A stretch of DNA of 64,000 nucleotides from Marivirga sericea (GTDB lineage Bacteria; Bacteroidota; Bacteroidia; Cytophagales; Cyclobacteriaceae), in assembly GCF_900177665.1 (NCBI RefSeq), contig NZ_FXAW01000006.1:62001-126000 (forward strand). Direction: 5' to 3'. Of this stretch, positions 53,198 through 62,838 are shown one piece after another. Under the pieces are notes generated by a model, which was given only the letters and a program-made list of their open reading frames with translations, was not told the origin of the DNA and did not search any database. Position numbers and translations under genes: made by a program. The first letter of the stretch is position 1, and the number at the start of each line of letters is the position of its first letter.

Positions 53198-54265
53198 ATG
53201 TCTAAAAAACACATTTACGATGTTTTAGTAATCGGAGCAGGACAGAGCGGCCTCGCATGTGGCTATTATCTCCGAAGAACAGATCTTGATTACCTCATTG
53301 TAGACAATCAAGAAAAATGCGGGGGTGCTTGGAACAAAGCATGGAAATCCTTGACTCTTTTTTCTCCAGCAGAGCATAGCTCTCTGCCTGGCTGGTTAAT
53401 GCCAAAATCCCAGCAAGAATTCCCAGCCAAAGAAGAAGTGATTGATTATATCTGCCAATATGAACAACGATATAAGCTGCGAGTCAAAAGACCAGTTCAA
53501 GTAAAAGACGTTCGGAAGGAATCTGACTATTTCAAAATTATCACTGACTCTGTAACTTTCTATAGTAAATCTGTGATTTCAGCTACCGGCACTTGGAGAA
53601 AACCCTTTATTCCTGATGTTCCTGGGAAAGATCAATTCGAAGGAAGACAAATACATTCCGCCTATTATCAAGGGCCGGATGAATTAATCAGCAAGAAAGT
53701 CTTAATTGTTGGAGAAGGAAATTCTGGGGCTCAAATTCTGGCTGAAGTTTCCAAAGTTGGAGAAACGAGCTGGGCTACCCAGAAACCCCCAGAATTCTTA
53801 CCAGATGATGTGGATGGAAGGGTTTTATTTGACCAGGCTTCTGCCAAATATTACGCTGAGCAGAAAGGAGAAAAATTCGACATGTCGAAATATAATTTAG
53901 GGAATATAGTCATGGTTCCTTCAGTAAAGGAAGCCCGTGATCGAAAAGTTCTACACTCTAAAGGCCAAGTCAAGTCTTTTTATAAGAGAGGAGTCATATG
54001 GGAATCAGGTGAAGAAGAAGCTTTTGATGTTGTGATTTGGTGTACTGGATTTAGTTACGTTACTGACCATCTCCAGAACATAGTGTCTACAGATGAAAGA
54101 GGTAAGATTAACACTACGGGAACCCAATCGATTGAGGAAGCTAATCTGTGGTTGGTGGGATATGGTGGGTGGACAGGTTTCGCGTCAGCAACCTTGATTG
54201 GAGTTGGAAGATCTGCAAGATCTACTGTGCAAGACATTACAAATAAAATTGGGAAAAAAGCGTGA
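53198..54265 (+). CDS. arsO: ArsO-type flavin monooxygenase
   Basis: The 355-residue flavoprotein has an FAD Rossmann motif at the N-terminus (VLVIGAGQSGLACGYYLRRT) and a second nucleotide fold (KVLIVGEGNSGAQILAEVSK) for NADPH. YQGPDELISKK lies between them, and FDVVIWCTGFSYVTDHL is the family's third motif. ArsO proteins occur in arsenic operons and are proposed to oxidise arsenic compounds or protect against oxidative damage. It starts 98 bases after acr3, so it may be the last gene of this operon. Confidence 0.85.
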   Translation: MSKKHIYDVLVIGAGQSGLACGYYLRRTDLDYLIVDNQEKCGGAWNKAWKSLTLFSPAEHSSLPGWLMPKSQQEFPAKEEVIDYICQYEQRYKLRVKRPVQVKDVRKESDYFKIITDSVTFYSKSVISATGTWRKPFIPDVPGKDQFEGRQIHSAYYQGPDELISKKVLIVGEGNSGAQILAEVSKVGETSWATQKPPEFLPDDVDGRVLFDQASAKYYAEQKGEKFDMSKYNLGNIVMVPSVKEARDRKVLHSKGQVKSFYKRGVIWESGEEEAFDVVIWCTGFSYVTDHLQNIVSTDERGKINTTGTQSIEEANLWLVGYGGWTGFASATLIGVGRSARSTVQDITNKIGKKA

Positions 54266-54442
54266 TTTCATGAAATAAGAGAACTATTATAAGCTAACGA
54301 GCATTCGTTTGTAAAACATACAAACGTTCTCTTAAACAAAGGAAATATGTAACTCTTCTAACAATTAAATAATTTATTTGGTTAACAATTGGATTAATAC
54401 AATTTAATTGCTCATATTAACATAAAACCAAATATCAAATTT

Positions 54443-57367
54443 ATGAAAAAACAGTATCTATTAATGATTATTCTATTCCTGATGGGGACGTATTCGTACG
54501 CCCAAGACCGGGTGATAGAAGGAACAGTAGTAAGTGCCAGTGATGGGTTACCGTTAATTGGAGCTACAGTTGTAAAAAAAGGATCAACTTCTGGTGCCAC
54601 CACAGATTTAGACGGTCGATTCAAATTGGAAATATCTGAACCGGAAATTTTGGTAGTTTCTTTTATTGGTTTTGCCCAAAAAGAAGTGGCTGTTAATCCT
54701 GATCAAACAGGAGATTTAAATATTAGCCTCGAAGAAGACATTACTAAATTGAATGAAGTCGTAGTTTCTGGTCTTGCTTCAAGCGTTAAAAGATCAAACT
54801 TGGGTAATGCAGTTGCTACCGTTTCTGCTGAGGAACTGACAGGAATGACCAACCAACCTACAATGGATAACGCTTTGTATGGAAAGGTGACTGGAGTGAA
54901 CATAACCTCAAGTTCAGGTGCACCAGGCGGTGGTATTGCGATGAGGTTGAGAGGGGTTACCTCCATTACAGGGAATAATCAACCATTATTTATAATAGAT
55001 GGTGTTTATGTAAGTAATGCAGAGATTCCAAGTGGTTTAAGAAATGCTTCGGGTGCAAATTCAGGAAATGAAGAAAATGCATCCAATAGGATAGCTGATT
55101 TAGCTCCTAGCGATATAGAAAATATTGAAGTATTAAAAGGACCTTCTGCTGCTGCAATTTATGGTGCTCGTGCTAATGCGGGTGTGGTTATCATCACTAC
55201 AAAAAGAGGTAAAAGAGGTGAAACTAGAGTCAACCTTACCCAAGATGTTGGATTCAGTACTATCCAAAGAAAAGTAGGAATAGGACAAAGAAACTGGACT
55301 CCTGCCTTAGTAGGTGAAACTTTTGGTCCTGACGAAGTAGCACGTTATAATGCCGCCTTAAATGGTAGAGGGTTGGTTGATTATGAGGAAGAGATTTATG
55401 GTGAAACAGGCTTAATAACGGATACTAAAATTAGTGCCACAGGTGGAAGCGAAAAAACTAAATTTTATGTGGGTGCTTCTCTAAGAGATGAAGAAGGAAT
55501 TATAAAAAACACAGGCTATACTAGAGCAAGTGTTCGAGCAAACATTGATCATCAATTGACTGACCGAATTAAATTTACTACTTCAAGTAATTTTGTGAAC
55601 TCCACTACACAAAGGGGTTTTACTGGAAATGAAAATGAAGGAGGTTTGAGTGTTGGTTACAACATGGCATTCACAAGACCATGGGCAAATTTGTATCCTG
55701 ATGAGTTTGGCAACTACCCAGACAACCCAAATGCCGCTGGTAATATGCTATTGGTACGGGACCAAGCTCTAAATGACGAAGTAATTAATCGATACATTCA
55801 AGGTGCAAGTATTGATATTAGTTTATATGAAACTGATCAATCATTCTTGAAATTTAAATGGAATGGTGGTTTTGATACTTATAACCTTGAGACTTATGTC
55901 TATGTGCCAGAGTATCATCAAGCACAAAGAGGATTACAGAATGGATTTATAGGAGTTGGTAAAAACAGTATTTTCAACACGAATAATCAAGGTTTTTTAG
56001 TTTGGGATAATTATCTCAGCGGTGGTTCGGTTCAATTGACCTCACAAGTGGGATATACTTACATCACTTTTGACAGAGATTTGGTGTATAATCAAGCAAC
56101 ACAGTTGATTCCTGGTCAAACGACTTTAGGCCAATCTGGGACACAAGAATTCGATCAAACATTACAGAATGTGAGAGAGTTCGGTTTCTTTGCACAGCAA
56201 GAAGTGAATTATGAAGACAAAATTATTGGTACATTAGGCATAAGAGCAGATAAATCAACATTGAATGCTGAGCAGAACCAATTTTACTATTTTCCTAAGG
56301 CATCGATAGCGTTAAACCTAGCTAATTTTGATTTCTGGAATCTAGATTTATTTAATCAGTTTAAATTAAGAGCTGCTTATGGTGAAACAGGTTCTAGTGC
56401 TACTTTTGGTTCATTATATACAAGTTTCCAAGCTGTTAATATAGGAGGTTCGCCAGGAGTTTCTGTTGGTGGTCTGAGGGGAAGTGAAAATTTAATTCCA
56501 GAGACGGCCTCTGAGTTTGAAACGGGTATAGATGTTACATTATTAGAAAACAAACTATCTTTTACGGCTACTTACTATAATCGAAATATAAGTGACTTGA
56601 TCCTGCAAAGGGCCTTACAGCCTTCTTCAGGATTTGGATTAGAGGTTACTAACTTAGCTGATTTGCAAAATCAAGGATTGGAGTTAGCATTGAATGCAAG
56701 CCCAGTACAGAATGAAAATTTTGTTTGGACTTCCACTACTAATTTCTGGTTTAATAGGTCAAATGTGACGAGACTTGATGTTCCTCCATTTGCACCTGCG
56801 GGATCGGGATTCGGTTTAGGTCTTGGAACTGCCTTTATTGAAGAAGGCCAGCCTGTTACACAATTGAAAGGAACGATTGACGGAGAAGTGGTAACTGTGG
56901 GAGATGCAGAACCTGATTTTCAGACTTCATTCCTCAATAACTTTACCATATTCAAGAATTTTGATTTTAGCTTCTTAATTCATGTAAAGCAGGGTGGAAG
57001 TAACTTGAACCTTACTACATATTTAACAGATTTAGCAGGTCTTACAGGTGATTTGGATGATCCTTCAGGTATAGAAAGAACTTCTAATCCTAATACTGAC
57101 CGATTTATTGAAGATGCATCTTATATGAGATTAAGAGAAATTGCATTATACTATAGACTACCTGAATCAGCGGTAAGTGTATTCAACGGAGCAGTTAATA
57201 AAATTAAAATTGGTGCATCTGGGAGAAATTTATGGACTATAACTCCTTATACAGGATATGACCCTGAAGTTTCTGCTAAGGGTGGTGCTGGGTTGTCTAC
57301 GGGATTGGATGTTAACCCATTTCCATCTACTAAGCAAGTTTATGTTCACCTAGCCCTAGAATTTTAA
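54443..57367 (+). CDS. SusC/RagA family TonB-linked outer-membrane transporter
   Basis: This 974-residue protein has a signal peptide (cleavage after YAQ). A carboxypeptidase-D-like regulatory domain (residues 22-100: VIEGTVVSASDGLPLIGATV) and a plug domain (LFIIDGVYV, VLKGPSAAAIYGARANAGVV) follow. The rest is a 22-strand barrel ending FPSTKQVYVHLALEF. It imports a ligand captured by its SusD partner, energised by TonB. The substrate is not predictable: no glycosidase, sulfatase or sensor gene is adjacent. The SusD gene starts 11 bases downstream. Confidence 0.93.
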   Translation: MKKQYLLMIILFLMGTYSYAQDRVIEGTVVSASDGLPLIGATVVKKGSTSGATTDLDGRFKLEISEPEILVVSFIGFAQKEVAVNPDQTGDLNISLEEDITKLNEVVVSGLASSVKRSNLGNAVATVSAEELTGMTNQPTMDNALYGKVTGVNITSSSGAPGGGIAMRLRGVTSITGNNQPLFIIDGVYVSNAEIPSGLRNASGANSGNEENASNRIADLAPSDIENIEVLKGPSAAAIYGARANAGVVIITTKRGKRGETRVNLTQDVGFSTIQRKVGIGQRNWTPALVGETFGPDEVARYNAALNGRGLVDYEEEIYGETGLITDTKISATGGSEKTKFYVGASLRDEEGIIKNTGYTRASVRANIDHQLTDRIKFTTSSNFVNSTTQRGFTGNENEGGLSVGYNMAFTRPWANLYPDEFGNYPDNPNAAGNMLLVRDQALNDEVINRYIQGASIDISLYETDQSFLKFKWNGGFDTYNLETYVYVPEYHQAQRGLQNGFIGVGKNSIFNTNNQGFLVWDNYLSGGSVQLTSQVGYTYITFDRDLVYNQATQLIPGQTTLGQSGTQEFDQTLQNVREFGFFAQQEVNYEDKIIGTLGIRADKSTLNAEQNQFYYFPKASIALNLANFDFWNLDLFNQFKLRAAYGETGSSATFGSLYTSFQAVNIGGSPGVSVGGLRGSENLIPETASEFETGIDVTLLENKLSFTATYYNRNISDLILQRALQPSSGFGLEVTNLADLQNQGLELALNASPVQNENFVWTSTTNFWFNRSNVTRLDVPPFAPAGSGFGLGLGTAFIEEGQPVTQLKGTIDGEVVTVGDAEPDFQTSFLNNFTIFKNFDFSFLIHVKQGGSNLNLTTYLTDLAGLTGDLDDPSGIERTSNPNTDRFIEDASYMRLREIALYYRLPESAVSVFNGAVNKIKIGASGRNLWTITPYTGYDPEVSAKGGAGLSTGLDVNPFPSTKQVYVHLALEF

Positions 57368-57378
57368 ACCAAAAAATC

Positions 57379-58707
57379 ATGAAAAATATTAATATAAAAT
57401 CGATTGCATCAGGACTTTTGGCGTTTTCTATGCTGTTCTTCTATTCATGTGAATTTGAAGATCAAATAGATCCTAATAATCCTAATTTGCAACAGTACAA
57501 TCAAGACGCCACTGTCAACGAGCTGAATAATATAGTGGTTGGAATGGAGTCTGGAATGCGTAATGGTTACACACTTTATGTAACCTCAACAGGTACAATT
57601 GCACGGGAGTTGTATTTATTTAATGCAGATCCTAGAAATACTGAAGAGCTTTTAGGTAAAAATGGCGGTCAATTAGATAATAACGTATTTTACTTGAATG
57701 GTCCTTATAATGGAAGCTACACAAACGTAAAAAATGCAAATATTTTGTTAAATGCGTTAGACAATACTGAATTTGTGTCAGATCAAGAGGCAAATGGGTA
57801 CAGAGGTTTTGCTAACACAGTGATTGCCTTGCAAGAGTTACGTGTCTTAAACATGCTGGATGAAAATGGTATCAGAATTGATGTTGCGGATCCAGACAAC
57901 TTAGGGCCTTTTGTAAGTAAAGATGCCGCTTTAACTCATATTGCAGATTTATTAAATACAGCTAACACTCAGTTAGGAAATGCGGGTGCTGAATTTCCAT
58001 TTAGTCTTTCATCTGGATTTGATGGGTTTAATACTCCTGAGACTTTCGCCCAGTTCAACAGAGCTTTAGCTGCACGAGTAGCCATCTACAGAGAAGAATG
58101 GGCAGCTGTTCCTGGTTTTTTAGAAGATTCATTTTTTGATCTAAATGGCGATTTGACTGTAGGTCCGAAGCATAGTTTTTCTACGGCTTCTGGTGATCTC
58201 TTGAATGGATTGTTTAAAATCCCTGGTAATAATGGAGACATGATCGTTGTTCATGACAGACTTACCCAGGGAGAGGATACTTTAGATTTAAGGGTAATCA
58301 GAAAAATGGCTAAAAGAGAAAATGCAGCATCTCAAGATGATTTAAATGGAGATTACGAAACGGCATTATATCCTAGCCCTACTTCTCCTGTAGATATTAT
58401 CCGAAATGAAGAGCTAGTCTTGATTTCTGCTGAAGCCAAATTGCAAAGTGGGGATATTGCTGGAGCAATTGCCGACTTGGACATTATCAGAAATTCTGCT
58501 GGTCTTGACCCTTATAGCGGTGTAGAAACTACAGCAGCGGTAACAGATGAGTTACTAGAGCAGAGACAGTATTCTCTATGGTGTGAAGGCCATACGATGG
58601 TCGACTTAAGAAGATATGGCAGATTAAATGCAGACAACCTTCCAATTGATAGAGAAGGAGATCAAGTTTTTTCTCAATTTCCTGTTCCACTAACCGAACT
58701 CGATTAG
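57379..58707 (+). CDS. SusD/RagB family surface lipoprotein
   Basis: The 442-residue lipoprotein has its lipobox at YSCEF, followed by DPNNPNLQQY. The early TPR-like helices and the motif VDIIRNEELVLISAEAKLQSGD ... ADLDIIRNSAGL are diagnostic of SusD, as is QRQYSLWCEGHTMVDLRRYG near the C-terminus. It acts as the lid and ligand-binding subunit of the SusC transporter. It is somewhat shorter than the usual 500 or so residues. A strong terminator follows 22 bases after the stop. Confidence 0.92.
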   Translation: MKNINIKSIASGLLAFSMLFFYSCEFEDQIDPNNPNLQQYNQDATVNELNNIVVGMESGMRNGYTLYVTSTGTIARELYLFNADPRNTEELLGKNGGQLDNNVFYLNGPYNGSYTNVKNANILLNALDNTEFVSDQEANGYRGFANTVIALQELRVLNMLDENGIRIDVADPDNLGPFVSKDAALTHIADLLNTANTQLGNAGAEFPFSLSSGFDGFNTPETFAQFNRALAARVAIYREEWAAVPGFLEDSFFDLNGDLTVGPKHSFSTASGDLLNGLFKIPGNNGDMIVVHDRLTQGEDTLDLRVIRKMAKRENAASQDDLNGDYETALYPSPTSPVDIIRNEELVLISAEAKLQSGDIAGAIADLDIIRNSAGLDPYSGVETTAAVTDELLEQRQYSLWCEGHTMVDLRRYGRLNADNLPIDREGDQVFSQFPVPLTELD

Positions 58708-58729
58708 TGGATTAAAATCTCAAAATTAA

Positions 58730-58770
58730 AAATCTCCATTTTTCTAATCATGAAAAATGGAGATTTTTTT
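58730..58770 (+). terminator. Terminator after the SusC/SusD operon
   Basis: AAATCTCCATTTTTC (58730-58744) is perfectly complementary to GAAAAATGGAGATTT (58752-58766) with a seven-base loop, followed by a T-run. Confidence 0.93.
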
Positions 58771-58935
58771 ATTTTAAAAAACTAATTGTTATATAAATAG
58801 CTTGTAATCACAAATGCTTTCGTGCCAATCGATAAATTGGGGAATGATGTTCAGTTTTGTTAAAAGTCTGCCTGATATAAGGGGAAGCAAAACTATAACG
58901 AGAAAGAGTTTAATGACAGAACGACTTGGGCCTTA

Positions 58936-59544
58936 TTATTCTCTCTTCCTTAATTTTACTTGATAATTTACAGCCCCAATATTAAAATTGCGCTGGATAC
59001 AAGTTCCATTTTCATCGTATTCCCAAATCGTTTTTTCATTTTCGGAATTAACCATCATATAACGGTTTTCTTCCGGCAACTTTGCAATCTTAAAATATTG
59101 ATGAACACTTTCTGAAAAGACGGAATCTCGCTTGTGGGGCTGATCAAAATAAAGTTTAACAGTACTTTTTACTATAGGTTTTTCATACCAATTTTTACTA
59201 GTATCTATAATCGTCCGGTAATATTTTTTACCTAGTAATTGTTCGATTTTCGCTTCTTCAATCGTTTCTCCATTTCTTTTATCTACAAAATAGGCCTGTC
59301 GTAAAGTATCATTCTGATAAACGGCTTCTTGCAATTGGATCAATTGAGTGGGTCTAAATAGTTTGTATTCTAAGTCCATCACAGCTGAATAATAGACTTT
59401 ACCACTATCTAATACTTTTTTGGTCGCTAGCATATTGCCTACAGCTTTACCTTCAATCGAAACATCATACACCAATTCTTGAGAGACGCCTGAAAAGCTT
59501 AAGTTCACTAAAATGATTGTAATCAATGTTTTTAACCTGCCCAT
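58936..59544 (-). CDS. DUF6134-type secreted protein
   Basis: The 202-residue protein starts with a signal peptide (MGRLKTLITIILVNLSFSG) and reads like the DUF6134 family: ELVYDVSIEGKAVGNMLATK at the start, YYSAVMDLEYKLF, then KLYFDQPHKRDSVFSESVHQ in the middle. The function is unknown; it is probably periplasmic. Its start overlaps the end of the broken comM gene by 13 bases, so it was once co-translated with comM and may now depend on a promoter inside the fragment or in the transposon. Confidence 0.75.
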   Translation of the reverse strand: MGRLKTLITIILVNLSFSGVSQELVYDVSIEGKAVGNMLATKKVLDSGKVYYSAVMDLEYKLFRPTQLIQLQEAVYQNDTLRQAYFVDKRNGETIEEAKIEQLLGKKYYRTIIDTSKNWYEKPIVKSTVKLYFDQPHKRDSVFSESVHQYFKIAKLPEENRYMMVNSENEKTIWEYDENGTCIQRNFNIGAVNYQVKLRKRE

Positions 59545-60215
59545 TCTTCCCTATCTAAACTTCTATATTGGATGGCTTCTGCCAAATGCTCAATTTTAAT
59601 ATCTTCGCTACCTGCTAGATCTGCGATAGTACGAGATACTTTCATGATTCGGTCATAAGCTCTTGCTGAAAGTCCCAGTTTTTCCATAGCATTCTTTAAC
59701 AACGCCTTTCCTGCAGAGTTTATTACACATACCTCTTTAACCATTTGAGAGGGCATCAGAGCGTTAGAATGCACATCTTCTAATCCTTCAAAGCGCTTTT
59801 CTTGTATTTGTTTTGCTGCAATGACCCTTTTACGGATGGTATCACTACTTTCTGCCTTCCGGTCTGCTGTCATCTGATCAAAAGAAACCGGTGTGACTTC
59901 AACGTGCAGATCAATTCTATCCAAAAGAGGTCCACTTACTTTATTCAAATATCGTTTTACTGAACCTGGCGGACAAACACATTCTTTTTCAGGATGGTTG
60001 TAATATCCACACGGACAAGGATTCATGCTAGCCAATAGCATGAAGTTGGCTGGAAATTCTACAGAGACTTTTGCTCTTGAAATAGTTACTCTTCTTTCTT
60101 CCAAAGGTTGACGCATTACTTCCAAAACAGTTCTTTTAAACTCAGGAAGCTCGTCCAAAAATAATACTCCATTATTCGCTAGTGAAATTTCGCCTGGCTG
60201 CGGAATGCCGCCTCC
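59532..60215 (-). pseudogene. comM: ComM/YifB Mg-chelatase-like ATPase, 3' half, cut by a Tn7-like element
   Basis: The frame is open from the junction at 60215 to the stop at 59532. It encodes GGGIPQPGEISLANNGVLFL and DELPEF (Walker B region), the cysteine cluster NPCPCGYYNHPEKECVCPP, then the helical lid domain ending IQYRSLDREEW. These match residues from about 270 onward of YifB/ComM (about 510 residues). The N-terminal Lon-like domain and Walker A are missing, because the sequence changes abruptly to the transposon terminus upstream of the Gly-Gly-Gly codons. ComM is a branch-migration helicase used in natural transformation. The remnant is presumably non-functional. Confidence 0.92.
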
Positions 60216-60329
60216 TGTAATTTACAAAAGAAAATGCGAACTTGCAGAAGGTAAGTTCGCATTTTTACTTTACAAGCTGCAAAACTTCATAAAAGTATGT
60301 GCGAACAAATCTTATTTTAACCAAAGAAG
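60216..60329 (+). promoter_or_regulatory. Transposon terminal region with repeated GCGAAC sites
   Basis: The terminus starts TGTAATTTACAAAAG. A perfect 13-base inverted repeat follows, AAAATGCGAACTT (60231-60243) and AAGTTCGCATTTT (60253-60265), and a further direct TGTGCGAACAAAT lies at 60299-60311. TTACAA occurs at 60222 and again at 60270. Repeats of this kind at a Tn7-like end are expected TnsB binding sites. The palindrome, which is close to tnsA, could also serve as an operator or attenuator for the tns operon. Confidence 0.7.
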
Positions 60330-60986
60330 ATGCAAGTAAAAAAAGCACGTGAAGTAAAAAAAAGCCATGTTTCATTAACTGGACTTTTCTATAGTCAAAA
60401 AAATCTACGACAAATTAGCTTTGAGTCGTCCTTAGAAGCAGACTATGCTGAGCTACTAGAGTTTGATTCTGATGTAGAATCTTTTCTTGAACAGCCCACA
60501 AAACTACTGTTAAGTTCTTCAAAATATTTCCCAGATTTCTTAGTTAAATATTCCAAGAAAGCTAAAATAGAGAATGGTTTTGTTGATAAGTATGTAGAGA
60601 TAAAATATACATATGAGCTCGAAAAGAAAAAAGATTATTATGAAAACAGGTTTCAAGAAGTAAGGGAAGTTGTAAGTAGTTTGAATATGAACTTTGAGAT
60701 TGTAACCGAAAAAACTATCAGGAATAATTATCTTAATAATGTAAAGATATTAAATGGTTATAAATATCAACCAGTTGATGAGGTACTCAAAGGTATGGTT
60801 GTCGATCAAATTGAAAGATTAGGATATACAACGGCTGAGGAAGTGGTTAGAGGCATTGGTGGTGGTCTTTATGAAAGGGCCCACTCTATTTTCATAATTT
60901 GGCACCTGCTAGCAAATGATTTTCTTTATGCAGACTTAAATGAGCCAATCTCGATTGTAACTGAAATTAGTATTAATAAACCTTAA
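60330..60986 (+). CDS. tnsA: TnsA-like transposon endonuclease
   Basis: The 218-residue protein has a restriction-enzyme-like fold. QISFESSLEADYAELLEF gives the catalytic Glu (about 36), YFPDFLVKY the Asp (69) and KYVEIKYTYEL the E-x-K (90-92). These match the catalytic residues of Tn7 TnsA. With TnsB it makes a heteromeric transposase that cuts the 5' strands, so the element can move by cut-and-paste rather than by cointegrate formation. The C-terminal half (from about 130) is the TnsC-interacting region in Tn7 and is shorter here. Next gene: tnsB, seven bases later. Confidence 0.9.
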   Translation: MQVKKAREVKKSHVSLTGLFYSQKNLRQISFESSLEADYAELLEFDSDVESFLEQPTKLLLSSSKYFPDFLVKYSKKAKIENGFVDKYVEIKYTYELEKKKDYYENRFQEVREVVSSLNMNFEIVTEKTIRNNYLNNVKILNGYKYQPVDEVLKGMVVDQIERLGYTTAEEVVRGIGGGLYERAHSIFIIWHLLANDFLYADLNEPISIVTEISINKP

Positions 60987-60993
60987 ACTGCTT

Positions 60994-62838
60994 ATGGCAA
61001 GTATTAGTATTGAAGTAAATTCTTTGATATGCTTCAACAATGAAAACTATTTAGTTAAAAGAATTTCAGACTTAGATTCAATTATTGGAGAAAGAACCTC
61101 TGATTTAAAAAAAATAAGAATTCCTATAAATGAAATTAAGAGTCCGATTATCGAGGGAGATATTGATACGAGTCCTACAGCAGCATACTCTGAGGAAGAA
61201 TGGGAAATGGCTAGAAGGAGGTTTGAAATAATTGAACCATTCTTGCAACTAACAAACAGGGCGTCACAAATCAATGAATCTTCAGAAGAACACGGCATTC
61301 ACCCTTCGACAATTTATAGATGGTTAGAAAGATATGAGTCATCAGGATTAATTTCTTCCTTAGTTCCTTATCAGAAGGATGGAGGAAGGGGAAAAGGGAG
61401 AATATCAGAAAAGCTTGAACCCCTTATTCAAGATATTATTGAGAACCAGTATTTAAGAAGTCAAAGGATTAACATTAGTCAAGCTTATATTGAATTACAG
61501 CTGGCATGTAGAAATGAGAATTTAGAAGCTCCTCATATCAATACTTTCAGAAAGCGAGTAAAAGCAATTTCTCTAGAGATTAGAACTAAGAATCGCGATG
61601 GTAAGAAAAATGCTCAAGAAAAATTTGAACCAATTAGAGGTTTATATAATAAAGCTACCTATCCATTATCAATTGTTCAAATTGACCATACACTGTTAGA
61701 TATTATATTAGTTGATAATGAGACAAGACGGCCAATAGGACGACCATGGATAACTGTAGCTATAGATGTATATAGTAGAATGATAACCGGGTTTTATGTT
61801 TCTTATGATCCTCCCAGTTCAATGAGTGTTGGTTTATGTCTCTCACATTCTATTCTACCAAAAGAAAAGTATCTGCTTAATTTAGGGATTGAAGGCGAAT
61901 GGCCTTGTTGGGGCATAATGAATACTGTCCATGCAGATAATGCCAAGGAATTTAAGGGAAGAGTTTTAAAAAGAGCTTGTGAGGAGTATAAAATTAATAT
62001 TCAATGGAGACCAATAGGCACTCCACATTGGGGAGGCCATATAGAGAGGCTTATTGGGTCTCTGAATGGTGTTCTTCATACGCTACCTGGTACAACCTTT
62101 TCGAAGAAAGAATATAGAGAAAACTATAATTCTGAAGACAAAGCAACTTTATCGCTTATTGAATTAGAAAAATATCTGAGTATGTATATAGTGGATATTT
62201 ACCATAAAAAAGTTCACAGTGGGTTGAAAGTTTCTCCTATGTTTAAATATACAGAAGGGCTACTTGGAAGTGGCTCATTTGGAGGATATGGATTACCAGC
62301 AAAGGTCTCTGATGAGGATAAATTAAAGAAAGATTTTATGCCATTCTTTGAAAGAACTGTTCAAAGGTATGGAGTTAAAATTGATCAGATATATTATTAT
62401 CATGATATTTTGAGACGTTGGGTGAATTCTAACGATCCTAAAATACCTTCACAAAAAAGAAAGTTTATATTTTGTAGAGACCCGAGAGATATTTCAATTA
62501 TTTATTTTCTAGATCCTGAAACCAGGAATTATTATTCGATTCCTTGTAGAGATATCACTAGGCCATCAGTAAATATTTGGGAGTTTAGGGATGCAATTAA
62601 ACATTTGAAAGACCAAGGAGCAAAATCAATTGATGAGGATAAAATTTTTGATGCATATGAAAGACTTAACAATCTAAAAGAAGAGTCAAAGATTAAAACT
62701 AAACATAAGAAAAGAAGAACAAAAGAAGGTAGAACAAATGTCCATGAATCAATAAAGAAGATTCAAAGTGAGAATCTTGATACAATTGATGAGCTTGATA
62801 TTAAACCTTTTGACGACATAGATTATGGATCATATTAA
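60994..62838 (+). CDS. tnsB: TnsB-like DDE transposase
   Basis: The 614-residue retroviral-integrase-fold transposase has an N-terminal winged-helix/HTH region (HGIHPSTIYRWLERYESSGL, about 100-119). The DDE triad is Asp231 (SIVQIDHTLLD), Asp315 (VHADNAKEFKG) and Glu351 (HWGGHIERLIGSLNG). A Mu-type C-terminal beta-barrel follows, then a basic C-terminal tail (about 565-590) that in Tn7 binds TnsC. It recognises the transposon ends and joins the 3' strands to target DNA. It overlaps tnsC by 14 bases. Confidence 0.95.
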   Translation: MASISIEVNSLICFNNENYLVKRISDLDSIIGERTSDLKKIRIPINEIKSPIIEGDIDTSPTAAYSEEEWEMARRRFEIIEPFLQLTNRASQINESSEEHGIHPSTIYRWLERYESSGLISSLVPYQKDGGRGKGRISEKLEPLIQDIIENQYLRSQRINISQAYIELQLACRNENLEAPHINTFRKRVKAISLEIRTKNRDGKKNAQEKFEPIRGLYNKATYPLSIVQIDHTLLDIILVDNETRRPIGRPWITVAIDVYSRMITGFYVSYDPPSSMSVGLCLSHSILPKEKYLLNLGIEGEWPCWGIMNTVHADNAKEFKGRVLKRACEEYKINIQWRPIGTPHWGGHIERLIGSLNGVLHTLPGTTFSKKEYRENYNSEDKATLSLIELEKYLSMYIVDIYHKKVHSGLKVSPMFKYTEGLLGSGSFGGYGLPAKVSDEDKLKKDFMPFFERTVQRYGVKIDQIYYYHDILRRWVNSNDPKIPSQKRKFIFCRDPRDISIIYFLDPETRNYYSIPCRDITRPSVNIWEFRDAIKHLKDQGAKSIDEDKIFDAYERLNNLKEESKIKTKHKKRRTKEGRTNVHESIKKIQSENLDTIDELDIKPFDDIDYGSY

